From Neodontobutis hainanensis (taxonomy: Eukaryota; Chordata; Actinopteri; Gobiiformes; Odontobutidae), in contig JALDNG010000006.1 in NCBI GenBank assembly GCA_024349245.1, forward strand, positions 7,588,501-7,652,500: a stretch of DNA of 64,000 nucleotides, in the 5' to 3' direction. A program made the translations under genes and the position numbers. The number at the start of each line of letters is the position of its first letter. Position 1 is the first letter of the stretch. The notes below the pieces were generated by a model. That model did not search any database. It was given only the letters and a program-made list of their open reading frames with translations, and was not told the DNA's origin. Below, piece by piece: positions 13,468-25,800 of this stretch.

Positions 13468-14275
13468 ATCATTTCATACTTATTTTAATTCATTACTTAT
13501 TTTGAAATGATTGTTGTGGAGAAGACGCTGATGGAAATCTGAAACATATTGACCAATTTATATTCAGCCAACATAGCACTTCCACTGTCAAAAACAATTT
13601 CAGTTTGTACAAAAAGTGTAAATTATTAAGCTAAGATGTTAGTCACAGACTGACCTTTTCAACACATGTCAACATACCAACAACTTATGACTTACTCTCT
13701 TATGAGTCTGGAGTTAAAGCACAGATGTCCCTATAAGGAAGTTTGCAGTCTTACTGCACAGGGCTTCTGTTCATGAGATTCGTTCATTTTCGGCAACGCT
13801 CGACAAAATACGGAAGTATGAAAAATCGTAGTTTTCCTGTCTTATGAAGCATCCGCTGCCCGAGAAATCTGTCACAAGATCTTGTAGTAATGCGAGACTG
13901 TTTTTAGCTGTTCTGAATTGGACAAATTTTAGAAGCTAACACATTATTGGCGTTGTACCCTATCGTGGTAAGAGACCATTTGTGCTTGTAGCTCATGTAG
14001 GCTAAACAGTTAGCCAGCTGCGGGCGAAAATGGGTTTACGGCTTGATGGCAAGGGAGGAAGCCAGATAACATTTTCAAATGTTTATTTAGGTTCTATTGC
14101 TTATTTCTATACAAATTTGACTTGGTACATTTGATCTTACAGAGTGACAGAGTACAGATTGTCACTGTTTAGTTGAATAAAAGTGTCCACGGTGTCATCT
14201 GTCTCGCGCTTCAAGAGGCGTGGTTTGATCCGTGTGAGCCGCGCAGGCTGAGGTGTTTGTCTTGTCCTCAGAGCC
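13468..14275 (+). other. TMED8 upstream region
   Basis: No coding sequence is seen. The sequence becomes richer in CpG from about 13790 towards the TMED8 start, as expected for a TATA-less promoter and 5' UTR. The exact transcription start cannot be read. Confidence 0.4.
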
Positions 14276-16191
14276 ATGGAGAGATTAGAGACTACATCAG
14301 AGCTCCAGTCAAGGCTGTCATCTCTTTCCTTCTCGGCCTTTTCCGGAATAACATCCAGACAGTGCGAAAACAGACCGCCTGACAGGTAACCTGTTGCTGC
14401 TGTGAGTTTCTATAGAGCCAGAAGAATTGATGTCATATTTTAGATTTGGTAGCCTACAACGTATTAATAATAACCGTACAAGTTTTGTTTTGTGATTGTA
14501 TTGTATTATTTACAGACTCGGGAACACAGACCTTTCACAGAGTTTGAGCCACCTCAAAGATCAAGTTAATATGAATGAAACTCAAGAGAATGCATCTAAG
14601 CTTTCAGAGGTAGTTAATATTTGAATACTGCATGTCAAATAGACCACCAAATCAGTGAGTGACAGTAAACAAGGAAGTGCAATCTGATCAAATATAAAAG
14701 CTATACTTACTGGTGTATGCATTTTGTTTCAGGGTAATGATGAGGCCCCTACTGAGCCAGTCCTTCGGGAAGGGACAGAAGAGAACAACAGCCCTGGGAG
14801 CTGTCAGCTCTCTGGTGAGATAAAAGGTAATAACCTACAGAGTGGGCTATCAGGAACGGTACGGGAGAGCGGAGATTGTTGCATTGGTTCCATTTTCTTT
14901 CATTTCTCAGTCTTCAAAAATTTCTCAAATTTTTTTATACATTACAGCCACATAGGTCTGCTATGTAGCCACACCATGTGTAAATATAATATTATAATTA
15001 CAATTTGGACTTGAATAGACAAAGTCAAACATTGCAACTGACGATGGTTGTGGTTGCAACAGTGTCCAGGTGCAGTAGCAAAGTTAATTTAATATCATTA
15101 ATCCAATTATTATTAGACACAATTCTGCTTTGTGGACAGACAAGTTTGTTACCAGTTTAAATTAACCGTATTCAGAACTTGCCGTGTGAAAAGGATAAAA
15201 AAACACATTTTCAAGAAACAAGTAATAAATGTCTTTTTTAATTAATTACATTTTTTTACATAACATAACATTTACATACATAACATTTAAATAACACTGT
15301 TCATTTCTCTATCTTGAAATATATTTTGAGGTCTGTAGAACCCACATTGCAATTGTCCACGCTCTCAAATATTTGGATTTGGATTGACTTGGCATTAAGT
15401 CCAAGATGTATAGCATCATGTTAATAATGTCAGCGATGCATAAGGTGATGATAAATGTTAAAGAGATGCTATTTGTATTACAAATATAACATTAGATTTT
15501 TTTCTGTTTGCAGCCCAGATGCCACCCCTCAATCCCCCAACAACCTGGACATTTGCTGCACTGAAGGAGCTGAAGGCAAAGCTGCGAACGGAGAAGGACA
15601 GTGTGGTGACAGTATATCGTGGCGATATCATGACAGTTAATGTGCCCACTGTGCCAGAGGCGAAGAAAGTCTGCTGGGAGTTTGCCACTGACGGTTATGA
15701 CATTGGCTTTGGTATATATTTCGACTGGACTCCTGTGACAACCCGAGCTATTACTGTGCACATAAGTGAATCCAGTGATGATGAAGACGAAGAGGAAGAG
15801 ATAGAAGGTTAATATTTTTGGCCAGGTCATGTTTGTAAATAAGAATTAGTTCACAAACATTTTACCTTGATAAATGAAGGTTAAATAAAAAAAATGTGTG
15901 TTATTCACAAAACATGGTGTATTTTGTAACATTTATCAAAACCAAAATTGATTTCTTTATCTCCCTGTTGCAGGGCCTGTGATAAATGGAGATGTTGAGA
16001 AAGGCTCCAAAACCCAGACCAACTCAAACTTGGCTGAAATCTTGCCTGTATACCGCCAGGACTGTCATTTGTCTGTCCATGGAGGGAGCCACGAATTTCC
16101 AGGTGAAGGCACTTATCTGTTAAAGTTTGACAACTCCTACTCACTATGGAGAAATAAAACTCTTTACTACAGAGTGTACTACAGTACCTAA
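14276..16191 (+). CDS. tmed8: TMED8, GOLD-domain protein
   Basis: Exons: 14276-14385, 14516-14609, 14733-14826 (or 14814), 15514-15807, 15974-16191, giving 269 or 265 aa, somewhat shorter than human TMED8 (about 325 aa). The start has a strong context (GCCATGG). The C-terminal half is the GOLD beta-sandwich, with WEFATDGYDIGFGIYFDW near its start, an acidic loop (SDDEDEEEE) and a final strand ending in LYYRVYYST. Unlike true p24/TMED cargo receptors it has no signal peptide or membrane helix, so it is probably cytosolic and peripheral. Its function is little known; a membrane-traffic role is inferred from the fold. It lies next to GSTZ1 in mammals; here one kelch gene intervenes. Confidence 0.93.
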
Positions 16192-16323
16192 GATGTCAGT
16201 TTTTTCTTTAATGGATGTATAGATGACCTACATATATAAAGCGTTTTGATGATGAGAATGAATTAGAAATCATACTATGAACTATTTTTAAGTCCATCAC
16301 TTCTTCTACAAAGGTGTAAAGCA

Positions 16324-16326
<3 letters not shown>

Positions 16327-16401
<75 letters not shown>
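16327..16401. repeat. (AT)n microsatellite
   Basis: About 37 uninterrupted AT units, 136 bases past the TMED8 stop and probably inside its 3' UTR. Confidence 0.97.
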
Positions 16402-16406
<5 letters not shown>

Positions 16407-17631
16407 TTTTTAAATCACTTCCAGCTTGTGTTGCCATAGCGCCTCCTAGAATATTTTTACAGTTAAAACCAATGCAACCCTCCAAAGTCTTGCTATAGAT
16501 ATTGGAAAAAGCCTTGCATTGCCTTGGTTTCATGGCACAGATGCACTGCTAACTGGTCAAGTGCCCATCATAAATATGATAAATATATATATTGTCTTTA
16601 GGTAAAACATTTCAAAGGTAGCAGTGATCAGGGAACATCTGCACACATGTTGTAACAGGTGTCTAATCATGCTTGAAAGAAGAGTTTTTTGATTATGTCT
16701 GCTACTTCTATTCCTTTCATTGCTTTGCTGTTATATGTATTTACCCTCTGTCATAATTTATTTTATTATGTTAAATTGTGAATAAAAGAATATCTAATAT
16801 GTGCACAAAACTGTTTGTATGGTATCAGGAGAAAATGTAAAAATGTCGAATGTATTGAAGCAAGCAGTAACAAGCAGTTTGTGACACATTTAAAAGCCAT
16901 CCTTTATTATACTAAGCTCCTCTTATAATGTTCAAGTTTTGCCTTTCCCCACTTGTTGGAGGTGGGATGTTTTAATATTTCATGTAATTGTGTTTTGTGC
17001 ACAAGTTGTGATAACTGAAGTTCACTGTTTGTTCTGAATATAATTTATATCTTTTGAATTTTAATGTGCTGAGTGGTCTTATTTCTTCCACGCTGTGTGT
17101 TTCCAAAGATGTCACAAACTTGGCTGCTAATGCTCTCATCGGATCTAAGGCTTTTAATGTTTCACTGTAACTTATAATTACATTTAAATGTATATTCCAA
17201 AATAAAGAATATTGTCTATCTTTGTGGTGAGTAAGTTGAAAGGCTGGTTTAAGGCTATGGTCTGCTGGTGCAGGATTAGAAAGTGCTCCCCTGTGTTTCG
17301 ATTAAACTGCACCATTAGGGAATTGATGTAATTGTTACAGAGTTGGTGATGAAACCAGGGTTTATTTTCAGTTCTCCCCAAAGGCTGTTGGAAATTCAAG
17401 TGTCACTGGCTTGAAAGGTTTTGTCAGTATTCTGTACACATAAAACCATTAAACTATTCAATCACTGTCAATACCATCAAAACGGAGTAAGACTTTTCTT
17501 CCTAAAGCTGTGCACAGTTCACAAATTACGTAACACGTAATCAGTGCAGCTGTTGACTTATGTTAAAAATGAACTGGCTAATTGCAGTGGGTTCAGGTGT
17601 GCGTTTTCCCAAACTGCCTTGAGCACAACTC
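16402..17631 (+). other. TMED8 3' UTR and spacer
   Basis: A strong AATAAA at 16781-16786 would give TMED8 a 3' UTR of about 0.6 kb including the (AT)n tract. From there to the kelch promoter no gene or known repeat is seen. Confidence 0.6.
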
Positions 17632-17633
17632 AA

Positions 17634-17638
17634 CCAAT
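17634..17638 (+). promoter_or_regulatory. CCAAT box upstream of the kelch gene
   Basis: CCAAT within AACCAATCAG lies 94 bases before the start codon at 17732, in a stretch richer in CpG than its surroundings. The position fits an NF-Y site in a TATA-less promoter. This is an inference from motif and spacing. Confidence 0.45.
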
Positions 17639-17731
17639 CAGAATCTTCTAGCTGTCAACGCGCCTACATACTGTTGCCGCTGTCAGCCGAGTTTGCGTGA
17701 GAGTTTTATTTTTTGATGATCTAAAGGAAAA

Positions 17732-20602
17732 ATGGGGAAACTTATTTTTTATGTACTGTGGTCCCTGCGTGACGCTCCCCGTCAGTTTATGAGGTAAGCT
17801 TGCTGCTTGCGCGTGTTGTAGCACAATATAGCAGCTCAAAGCATTTTACTGGTCTTCCACTCCACAGCAAATCCAACCGCAGGTGCTTTCAGGTTCACGT
17901 CCCACTTCCTCTGCCTAAACAGCTGGTCATTTTCGGCCTGGGAGAATGGGAGGGCAACGAGACAACAATATCAGTCGAGGTCCTGGTCAGTACAAATGTA
18001 CAGCCCCAGAATATAGGGACTCTGTCCTCCCAAAGTAGGTATGTGAAGATTACAGACTGATGCATTGCACTGTCTCTTTAAATGTCATGTCTTGCAACTC
18101 ACTGAAGCATTTATGGAAAAAATAAATTAGACAATGTTTAAGCCTGAAGGAGATGTACAATAGCAGCATTATTATTATTATTATTAAGGTCATTTTCCAG
18201 TTTATTTTGATCTTAGGTGTATGACTTGGGAGGGGGAGTGGAATACTGAAATTGCCTCAGTGGCTGCAGAGAAAGGCAGGAAGGGTGTTTATGGCAAGAT
18301 ACTGTTAACAGTGTGCGAAGAGGTATTTGATTAATAAACCACTAACTTTTTAAAGATTATAGATGATGGTGCAAGTACACTTGGTTACATTGCTTCATAC
18401 AACTGCCGCAGGATAAGGACAGTGTCTTCAGAAGCACTCCACGGGTTCATAAGCAGTGGCCATTCACACCAGAGCACAACGAAACTGATCTTTCCTGCAC
18501 ATTAAACCAGAGTACCATGAATGAAACGGTGAGCCTTAAAGATGCTTTGCTTGTGGCAACCTCAAATAACTTTTCTAAATAAAAATTCCTTTTTTTGCAG
18601 AAGACTGGCAACTGCTCACAGTTGGGTGACAGTGTTTGCTATGGAGAGATTCAAGTTAATAAGATTGACACAAGTGACTATAGTATGGCAAATAGACCCC
18701 CAGTCTGGCCTACGGTAAGCATGAGGCCATATCTCTATTTTATTGTTTGCAACGGAGGTTGGCAGTTGGATCAGGATTTCTTTGTCTGACAAAGGATAAG
18801 ACACCCAGACGGACAGTAATAGGTAAAAGGGTTCACCTGACATGGAGCTCTGAGGAACTGGACAGTCCTGAGGACATGACCCAAGCTTCAACTCCGAAGA
18901 AAAGGAGGTTGTCAAGGATGAACAGCCAGGAAGAAATGACGGTGCAGATAAAGAATGAGAATAGAGAAGGTCAGGACCGTTCAGCTATTGTATTAACATT
19001 TTCATGGCTGATAATGTTTTGACAAAGATTGTGGTTAGTTTCAGTGTGTCCATCAACGCGCTGGAGCCACACAATGTGCCTGAGTGACCCAGACACGGTT
19101 GTTCTCATCGGCGGAGAAACATCAGATCAAAACTATTGCAAAGACTCCCTGTGGAAACTTGAGCTAGGTTAGTGCCTTAAGTGAGGTACTAGCTTTTATG
19201 TGACTGCAATCTGTTTTTGAAAATGGCATTAATTTTGGCATTATTTTTGGAAAGTGCCTTTTTATTCATTTACTTTTTTGCCTAGATAATGACTTCTGGT
19301 TTCCTATGAACTCCTCCACGTCTGGGCCTATGCCACCGTGTGCCCGCGGCCACTCTGCCACCTATGACCCAGACTCAAAAGCAGTCTTTGTCTATGGTGG
19401 CCTCAGGGAGGGTCTTTCCTACAATGAACTCTACATTTTAAATACTCTGACCTGGAAGTGGAAGCATGTCACTGTGAGTTTGTTTCCAACATGTTTGCCA
19501 TTTTTAATATTCACTCTGTTCATGTTCTAATTAACTTGATATATTTTGTCTCTTGCCACGTTACCGTTTCCAGACCAAAGGAAATGTTCCAACTTTGGCC
19601 TATCACTCTGCTAACTTTTATAAGAAAGAGCTTTTTGTTTTCGGCGGAGTTCAGCCAAGCCATTGCTCTGGAGACAACTGCAGTAATGCTTTGTACATAT
19701 TCAGCCCTGAGTTTGGACTGTGGTACCAGCCCATTGTGGAGGGAGAAAAGCCTCTGCCTCGTTTTGGGTTAGTCTTTAGTTCAGTTTGATGATAAGTGCT
19801 TAATAAAATGGTTATATACTGCATGTTTTCTTCTTTTCAACAGGCATTCAGCCACCCTTCTCTCACAGAAGATGATTATTTTTGGCGGCAGAAAAACGGC
19901 GACCTACCTTAATGATGTTAATATCCTCGACCTGGGTAATTTAAAGGTTGCATGTATGACTGAATTTTTGTGCTTCTAAATTTGATTTTTTCTTTTAATT
20001 TTACTAAGGATTCATGGAGTACACAGCTGTGAAGTGTGAAAACATGGCACCACTGCCTCGGGGGTAAGAACAGAAGTGATTCTCCTTGAAAATGTTATGT
20101 GGGCTTTTGAAGTTGTCTTGGTGAAGCAAGAATTATCTGAATATGGTGTCACTTTACACGGACAGGTTTCATGCAGCACTGCCTGTTTCAGACAACAGAG
20201 TTTTAGTCAGTGGAGGTTGTAGTGCAATTGGAGCACTGCAGGACATCCATATTTTTAATATAAGTATGTAATTTTTCCTTATGTTCACTGTATCAAATTC
20301 TAGTTTTGCTCTGAACTGGCTGTACTTCAAGGTGGCTATTTGAGTAAACCCTCGTCTGTTCTGTCTCAGATACAAAAATGTGGACTTCAGTGGTATGTCC
20401 TCTACTGTCTTCTAAGCCTCGCGCTGGACACAGCTTAATATGTTTGGGCTGCTCCGCTACGACAAACCCAGAGAAACATGATGAACATTGTTGCCCAGTC
20501 AGTGCCCACTATAAACTGTTGGTGTTTGGTGGGTCTGACTGTGCTGGCACCTTTTACAATGACACGGTTAAGTGCACAGTGGAGATTTATACTGGGGAAT
20601 GA
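17732..20602 (+). CDS. Unnamed kelch-repeat (six-bladed propeller) protein
   Basis: Thirteen exons join in phase to 575 aa: 17732-17793, 17868-18038, 18217-18322, 18412-18528, 18601-18714, 18795-18969, 19045-19167, 19286-19473, 19574-19767, 19844-19935, 20009-20063, 20166-20263, 20370-20602. Residues 1-190 match no domain I know; they contain LVIFGLGEWEGNE and a Trp/Glu-rich stretch. A basic cluster PKKRRLSR (about 224-231) looks like a nuclear signal. From about residue 250 to the end there are six kelch repeats, each with a Gly-Gly hallmark: LIGGE, VYGGL, VFGGV, IFGGR, VSGGC, VFGGS. A six-blade propeller usually binds a protein partner. No BTB, Kelch-BACK or PHD domain is seen, so it is not a KLHL ubiquitin adaptor or RAG2. 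RABEPK- or KLHDC-like proteins are the nearest types by architecture. The acceptor before 18795 (ACAAAG) is weak. Confidence 0.8.
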
Positions 20603-20666
20603 GAGAATGGATTATACATATCCAGTCAAAATAACATGTATACAATGTAACAGGTTATTTTTTTTA

Positions 20667-20704
20667 AATAAAAGAATAAAGTTTTTACCCAGAGTGTTTT
20701 TATT
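20667..20704. other. Overlapping poly(A) signals of a convergent gene pair
   Basis: On the plus strand AATAAA occurs at 20667-20672 and 20675-20680, 65-73 bases past the kelch stop. On the minus strand AATAAA (TTTATT on plus) lies at 20699-20704, about 64 bases past the GSTZ1 stop. Cleavage 10-30 bases past each signal would make the two mRNAs overlap by a few tens of bases. Confidence 0.65.
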
Positions 20705-20767
20705 CAAATGTACCACTAACACAAGTGTAGTTCCAGTGAAGACAGATGAGCATCTTTAAAATGTCAG

Positions 20768-22376
20768 TTATATACTTTGCTCATCAGGTGTGTCTGGCTG
20801 GCAAGATGGGTGACTTTTTCTGAAAGCGTCAATTTCAAGTAACGTTTCATTTAACCTCTTGATTGTTGGATAGGGCTCAATGTCCACTTTGAATCTGCAA
20901 ATGACACATGGATCATTAAATGCTGTGTTGGGCATAATCTTAAAGTGGCTTCAGTTTAAACTCAAGTACTACCGAGAGCATTTATTGAAAAAGACATGCC
21001 TTTTTGCGTTGTAGACTTGGGGAACAAGACAAATGTCTGCCATTGTTATCTGAAAGGTAAACGGTGAATCATATCCAATTTTTAATACACCATTTGTTCA
21101 GGATATATTATGTAACAGTGTTTGAATGCACTTACCTCATCGCCTACACAATATTTCCCAGCTGTTTGTTCCAGAATAGGCTCAAGAGCTAAGAGAAGGT
21201 AAATGGTCTGTTATTAATCTGTTAAATGTCTACAAGGTAAAAAAGCAAACGGAACCCTTACCTTGAAAACCACGAGTGATAAAGTGCTGTGCCCACTGTA
21301 CTTTCTCTGCTCCTATTTTTTGCATTACATACAAATTCTGAAACAAACATTTTGAGGTCTTAATACAGTTTAAAAAATATATATATATTTTAATAAAATC
21401 TTACATATTTTAAGTCTTGTTCAAACAAAACGATAATATTTTACACTTAAACATTTGTCTTTTTACCTGCAGAGGCTGGATTCCAGAGGCGATAATGTCA
21501 CTAATCATCCGAACCTGAGCACGTTTCTGAGGGTTTTCTGGAAGAAGCCGTGGACCTGGCCTCGTCTCGTCAATGTACTGAACCACTGCCAGCTTTGCGA
21601 GTAAAGCACAGCTCGAGTTATTGTCACAACTTCACTATAGTGACACGGGTAAAGATTTTAGACTTACTGATTGGGAAAGAGTGATGCCATCGATTTCAAC
21701 TGCTGGCACTTGTTGCATAGGGTTTAGTTTCTTGTACTGCTGTGTATACTTTAATATACAGGATGCATTCAAATATTAAAGCTTGTACAATATATCCATG
21801 TTTTTGTTTATTTAATAGTCTAAGTGTAAATTGTGAGTGAACATGCACACACATGTACATACCTGCTGACCACCATCTTTGATCAGATTAACTGGAGCCT
21901 GGTCATATTCAATACCTTTAAGGCCAAAAGCTGAGGTATATTGTTTTGATTATCATGTTGAAGAAAATTCCATGACAATCTAAAATGCAGACAGTTAGGC
22001 ATTAACTTACCAATACGAACCCTCCAGGAGCAGGAGCTTCTGAAGTATCCATGAAGAACAGGCTAAAACAAAACACAAATATTCACTTCAGGGAACAAGC
22101 ACTGGTTAACAACAGTCATCTATCCACAATGTTTCACCTTAGTTTGGGTTGCCATTAAGCAGAGTTTAGAAAACTACTGAAAGAATGGTATGAGTTGTCT
22201 GCTCTCTTATTCTGCAGCAGCCAATGGGATCTGCTCCTCAAAAGTCCCTCCTACCTACTCTTTGGTCCATGACTAAGCATCGGGATGTCATCTGGTTTAC
22301 ATTAAGAGTAAAGTACATATAAAAGAGTAAATAGTCTGAACAGTACCTTGGCGAAGTGCACGATAGACAGGCGCAT
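20768..22376 (-). CDS. gstz1: GSTZ1, maleylacetoacetate isomerase / zeta-class glutathione transferase
   Basis: It isomerises maleylacetoacetate to fumarylacetoacetate in tyrosine and phenylalanine breakdown and dechlorinates dichloroacetate, using glutathione. Nine exons in phase (gene order): 22347-22376, 22011-22062, 21863-21930, 21668-21739, 21467-21592, 21262-21337, 21136-21188, 21000-21049, 20768-20894. Total 217 aa; the human protein is 216 aa. The zeta-class active-site motif SSCSWRVRIA spans the exon 2/3 junction. NPMQQVPAVEIDG and SQS for glutathione binding follow, then the helical domain with MADICLVPQV. The last intron (20895-20999) has a GC donor. The gene is head-to-head with ALDH6A1 (439 bases between start codons) and tail-to-tail with the kelch gene. 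Confidence 0.95.
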
Positions 22377-22815
22377 TGTGTTGGACTTGTGTGGCTGTAT
22401 GGTTTGTTTTATTTGATACGGTTACATGTCGCTCTTGCATGGAATATATCAAATCCAAAACATCCTCAGGCTAAATATATGTAGGTTTTGGTAGCTAATT
22501 CACGCACCCTTTGCATTTGCTCCACTAAATCTCCTTGCTATATTATATCTGGGGTTTGTGGAAGTAGTAGCTGTATCCAATCAAAATCCGTGTCTCACAG
22601 TTAAGGCGGGACTTCCATTACACAGGCGTCAAATCGTGTTCCTGTGTTGATGGGCTTGCTTAGGCGGAGCCAATGACTAGCGTGAGATTTTGTTAATGCC
22701 CGCCCACACCTAGTTGTTTTTCTGCAACGAGTAAAAACTAATCTGTCCTGTCTGCTGCTGGCGTCCTGCCTGTGGGGTTCTATCAGGTCGCCCTCCACGT
22801 AGCAACATTTCCACT
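22377..22815. promoter_or_regulatory. Shared GSTZ1 / ALDH6A1 promoter region
   Basis: This 439-base stretch separates two start codons that point apart. It has CCAAT motifs at 22577-22581 and 22670-22674, several CpG sites after about 22600 and no TATA box near either start, as is usual in bidirectional promoters. Both genes serve amino-acid breakdown, so joint control would make sense, but that is inference. Confidence 0.55.
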
Positions 22816-25800
22816 ATGGCGTCCGCAGCTTTAAGAACAGTGCTAAAGACAAATGTAAGTTTATAGATTAAGTGTATGAGTTTAATTTGACTGTTGCAAA
22901 AATGTGGCACCTCACATTGTTTACAGTGCCATGTGTCATGCTGCAGCACTGACTGATGATAAACTCTAAATTGGATCTAACGGGACTCAGTGCATGTAGT
23001 TCAAGCTCATATATACTAATGAAGTATAGTGTATAGTAAGTTCTACCGTGTACTATCTCTCAAACCTAGAAAACTTTTCCCAAGGTATAGCCTACATACG
23101 TCAGGTTGACTTTGCCCCCCTCATATCTTTGCCTCTTGTGGTTGCTTATTAATTGTATTGGCCAGCAGGTTAAAACTGGACACAGCAGCTACAGTGCATC
23201 CATTAACGAAGCCTTCAGTTAAATTTTGCCACTGAAACTTTCTTGATATTATTGTACAGATACCACTTCAAGCTGGCCGTGTGAGATACTCTTCGTCTGT
23301 GGTACGTTTACATTTAATTGCCTCTCAGGTGGTTATTTCTACACAACTTTTGAAATCAGTAATAACTTCTAATGCAGTTTAATCATCCTACAGCCCACTG
23401 TCAAGTTGCTCATAGATGGGAAGTTTGTTGAGTCAAAGAGTTCAGAATGGCTGGACATTCACAATCCCGTAAGTACACAGAGGACTCAGAAACTCCAGCA
23501 TTACCAGAAGTTGCTTAACTTGCTGTTGTTAATGTTTGATTTTTGAATATCATTCACCAAATGTGGTTTCTGTATTGATGAAGATGTTGCCTATCCCTAT
23601 CTTGTACAACAGGCCACGAATGAGGTGATCACCCGTGTACCTAAAGCCACACAGGAGGAGATGTTGGCTGCTGTAGACTCATGCTCTAGAGCCTTTCGCA
23701 CTTGGTCCGAAACGTCTGTCTTGGCTCGGCAGCAGGTCTTTCTGCGTTATCAGCTGCTTATCAAAGACAACATTGTAAGCCAAAGGGTTAAAAATGAGCA
23801 GATCTAATCAAAAGTGGCGAGCAACATGCTGTAATTGTAAGGATATTACAAACTCATTGTATTGTGTTTCAGAAAGAACTCGCTAAGATCATCACAGTTG
23901 AACAGGGCAAGACTCTTGCAGATGCAGAGGGTGATGTATTCAGAGGATTGCGTAAGTTTCTCTCGCACACTCATTCATTGTCTACAGCTTTGTCCCATTA
24001 GGGGTCTTGGATGACTGGAGCCTATCCCAGCAGCTTTGGGCTTGAGGCGGGGTGCACCCTTGACAGTGGCCAGTTAGTCGCAGGATTAACACACACAATC
24101 TAAAGTTCAACAGGCTGCTTTTTGTGCTGCCTAAGGTGTTATGTATATTAACTACTTTGAATGACTAGCTTTGGTTTCTAGGGCAATATAAATTATTGCT
24201 ACATTGTTAATAATGTTTACAAGCTACACAGTTGGGATTTTGCTTAAAAATCAAAGCATTAGATTAGACTTTATTCATCCCACAATGGTGAAATTCACAT
24301 GTGACGGCAGTTTACATAAAGTGCTAAAATAGTGTTGGGGAAAATATATGCTGGGGGGCAGGTATCACAGACCAGGACAGGAAGAGGCTCAACAAGTTGG
24401 TCAGGAGGGCTGCCCCCTGGACCTGATCGAGGAGGTGGGTGATAAGAGGATGTTGGCCCTAAGAGACAACAGCTCTCACCCCCTGCATCAGACTGTGGAG
24501 GCTCTGAGCAGCTCCTTCAGCGGCGTACTGAGACACCCTCAGAGCAGAAAGGAGTGCTACTGCAGGTCCTTCCTGCTCTGATTAACAATATTAACCAAAC
24601 AAATGTTTGGTTAGGTTTCCTTCAAGTACTTTAGTAATGGAGGAAATCCCACCAACTTAAAAAAAAACATGCTGGGTGACCTCTGGTGGCGGCTGCCAAC
24701 ATTGAATTTTCCCCCAGTGAAAAGGGATAAAAAAATACAATTTATATATGGTACATATTAGGAATAATGGCTGTTAAATGGGTTTTAAATTGCTCATCCC
24801 CAGCTCCTTTCTCATAAACTTAAATGAAATTTCAGCTTCATAAAGCTTTTACTGTCTAAAAGAAGGTTTAAATAAAATATGAACATATAAATTATTAAGA
24901 ACAGTCACTTTGTAAATTTTACACTGAAACTAAGTTGTTTAATTTTTATTAATTTCATATTTATTGTAGAGGTTGTGGAGCATGCATGCAGCATCACCTC
25001 CTTGATGTTGGGTGAGACTCTTCCCTCCATCACTAAAGATATGGACACCTACACCTACCGTCTGCCTCTTGGAGTGTGTGCTGGCATTACCCCTTTTAAC
25101 TTTCCTGCCATGATTCCCCTGTGGATGTTCCCCATGGGCCTGGTATGTGGCAACACCTACCTGTTGAAGCCGTCAGAGCGGGTACCCTCTTGTGCTCTGC
25201 TGCTAGCCAAGATGTTACAGGACGCTGGTGCTCCAGACGGGACACTGAATATTATTCATGGCCAACACGATGGTAAGGGAGTCTTAGTATTACTTTATTA
25301 TTGTTAAGGATGTCTATGTGATTATCGTAAAGTGTGTTTTAATACAGAGTAAATAATTTTGCATGCTAAATTTGGCGTTTGTTTTACACCGTTACTTTCT
25401 ACACAGCTGTAAATTTCATCTGTGACCATCCAGCCATTAAGGCAATCAGCTTTGTTGGCTCTAACCAAGCTGGGGAATATATTTATGAGAGAGGCTCTAA
25501 GAATGGCAAGAGGGTTCAATCTAACATGGTGAGTGTCAAAAGAGAACTAAGAAGGGATACTTAACAGACTTGTCCAGAAGGTGGCAGCATTGTTCAACTG
25601 ATGCTTGTGAAACTTGGCCCTTCCTTACTGCTAGCTGTGCAGTCAAAGTAAGATGCAAAATTGTGGTTGTAGAGGAATAACTCTCTAGTTGTAATATAAC
25701 AGTAGTTTTAAACATTCAGTTGTTCAGTGATATTTAAAATAGACACAATGTGGGCGAAGAATGTTTCATCTTTAGATTTTTACATAACAAGTTGCGGTGC

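Noticed and set aside
20378..20602. Last kelch exon as an independent small gene
   Set aside because: It is in phase with the previous exon and carries the sixth kelch repeat.
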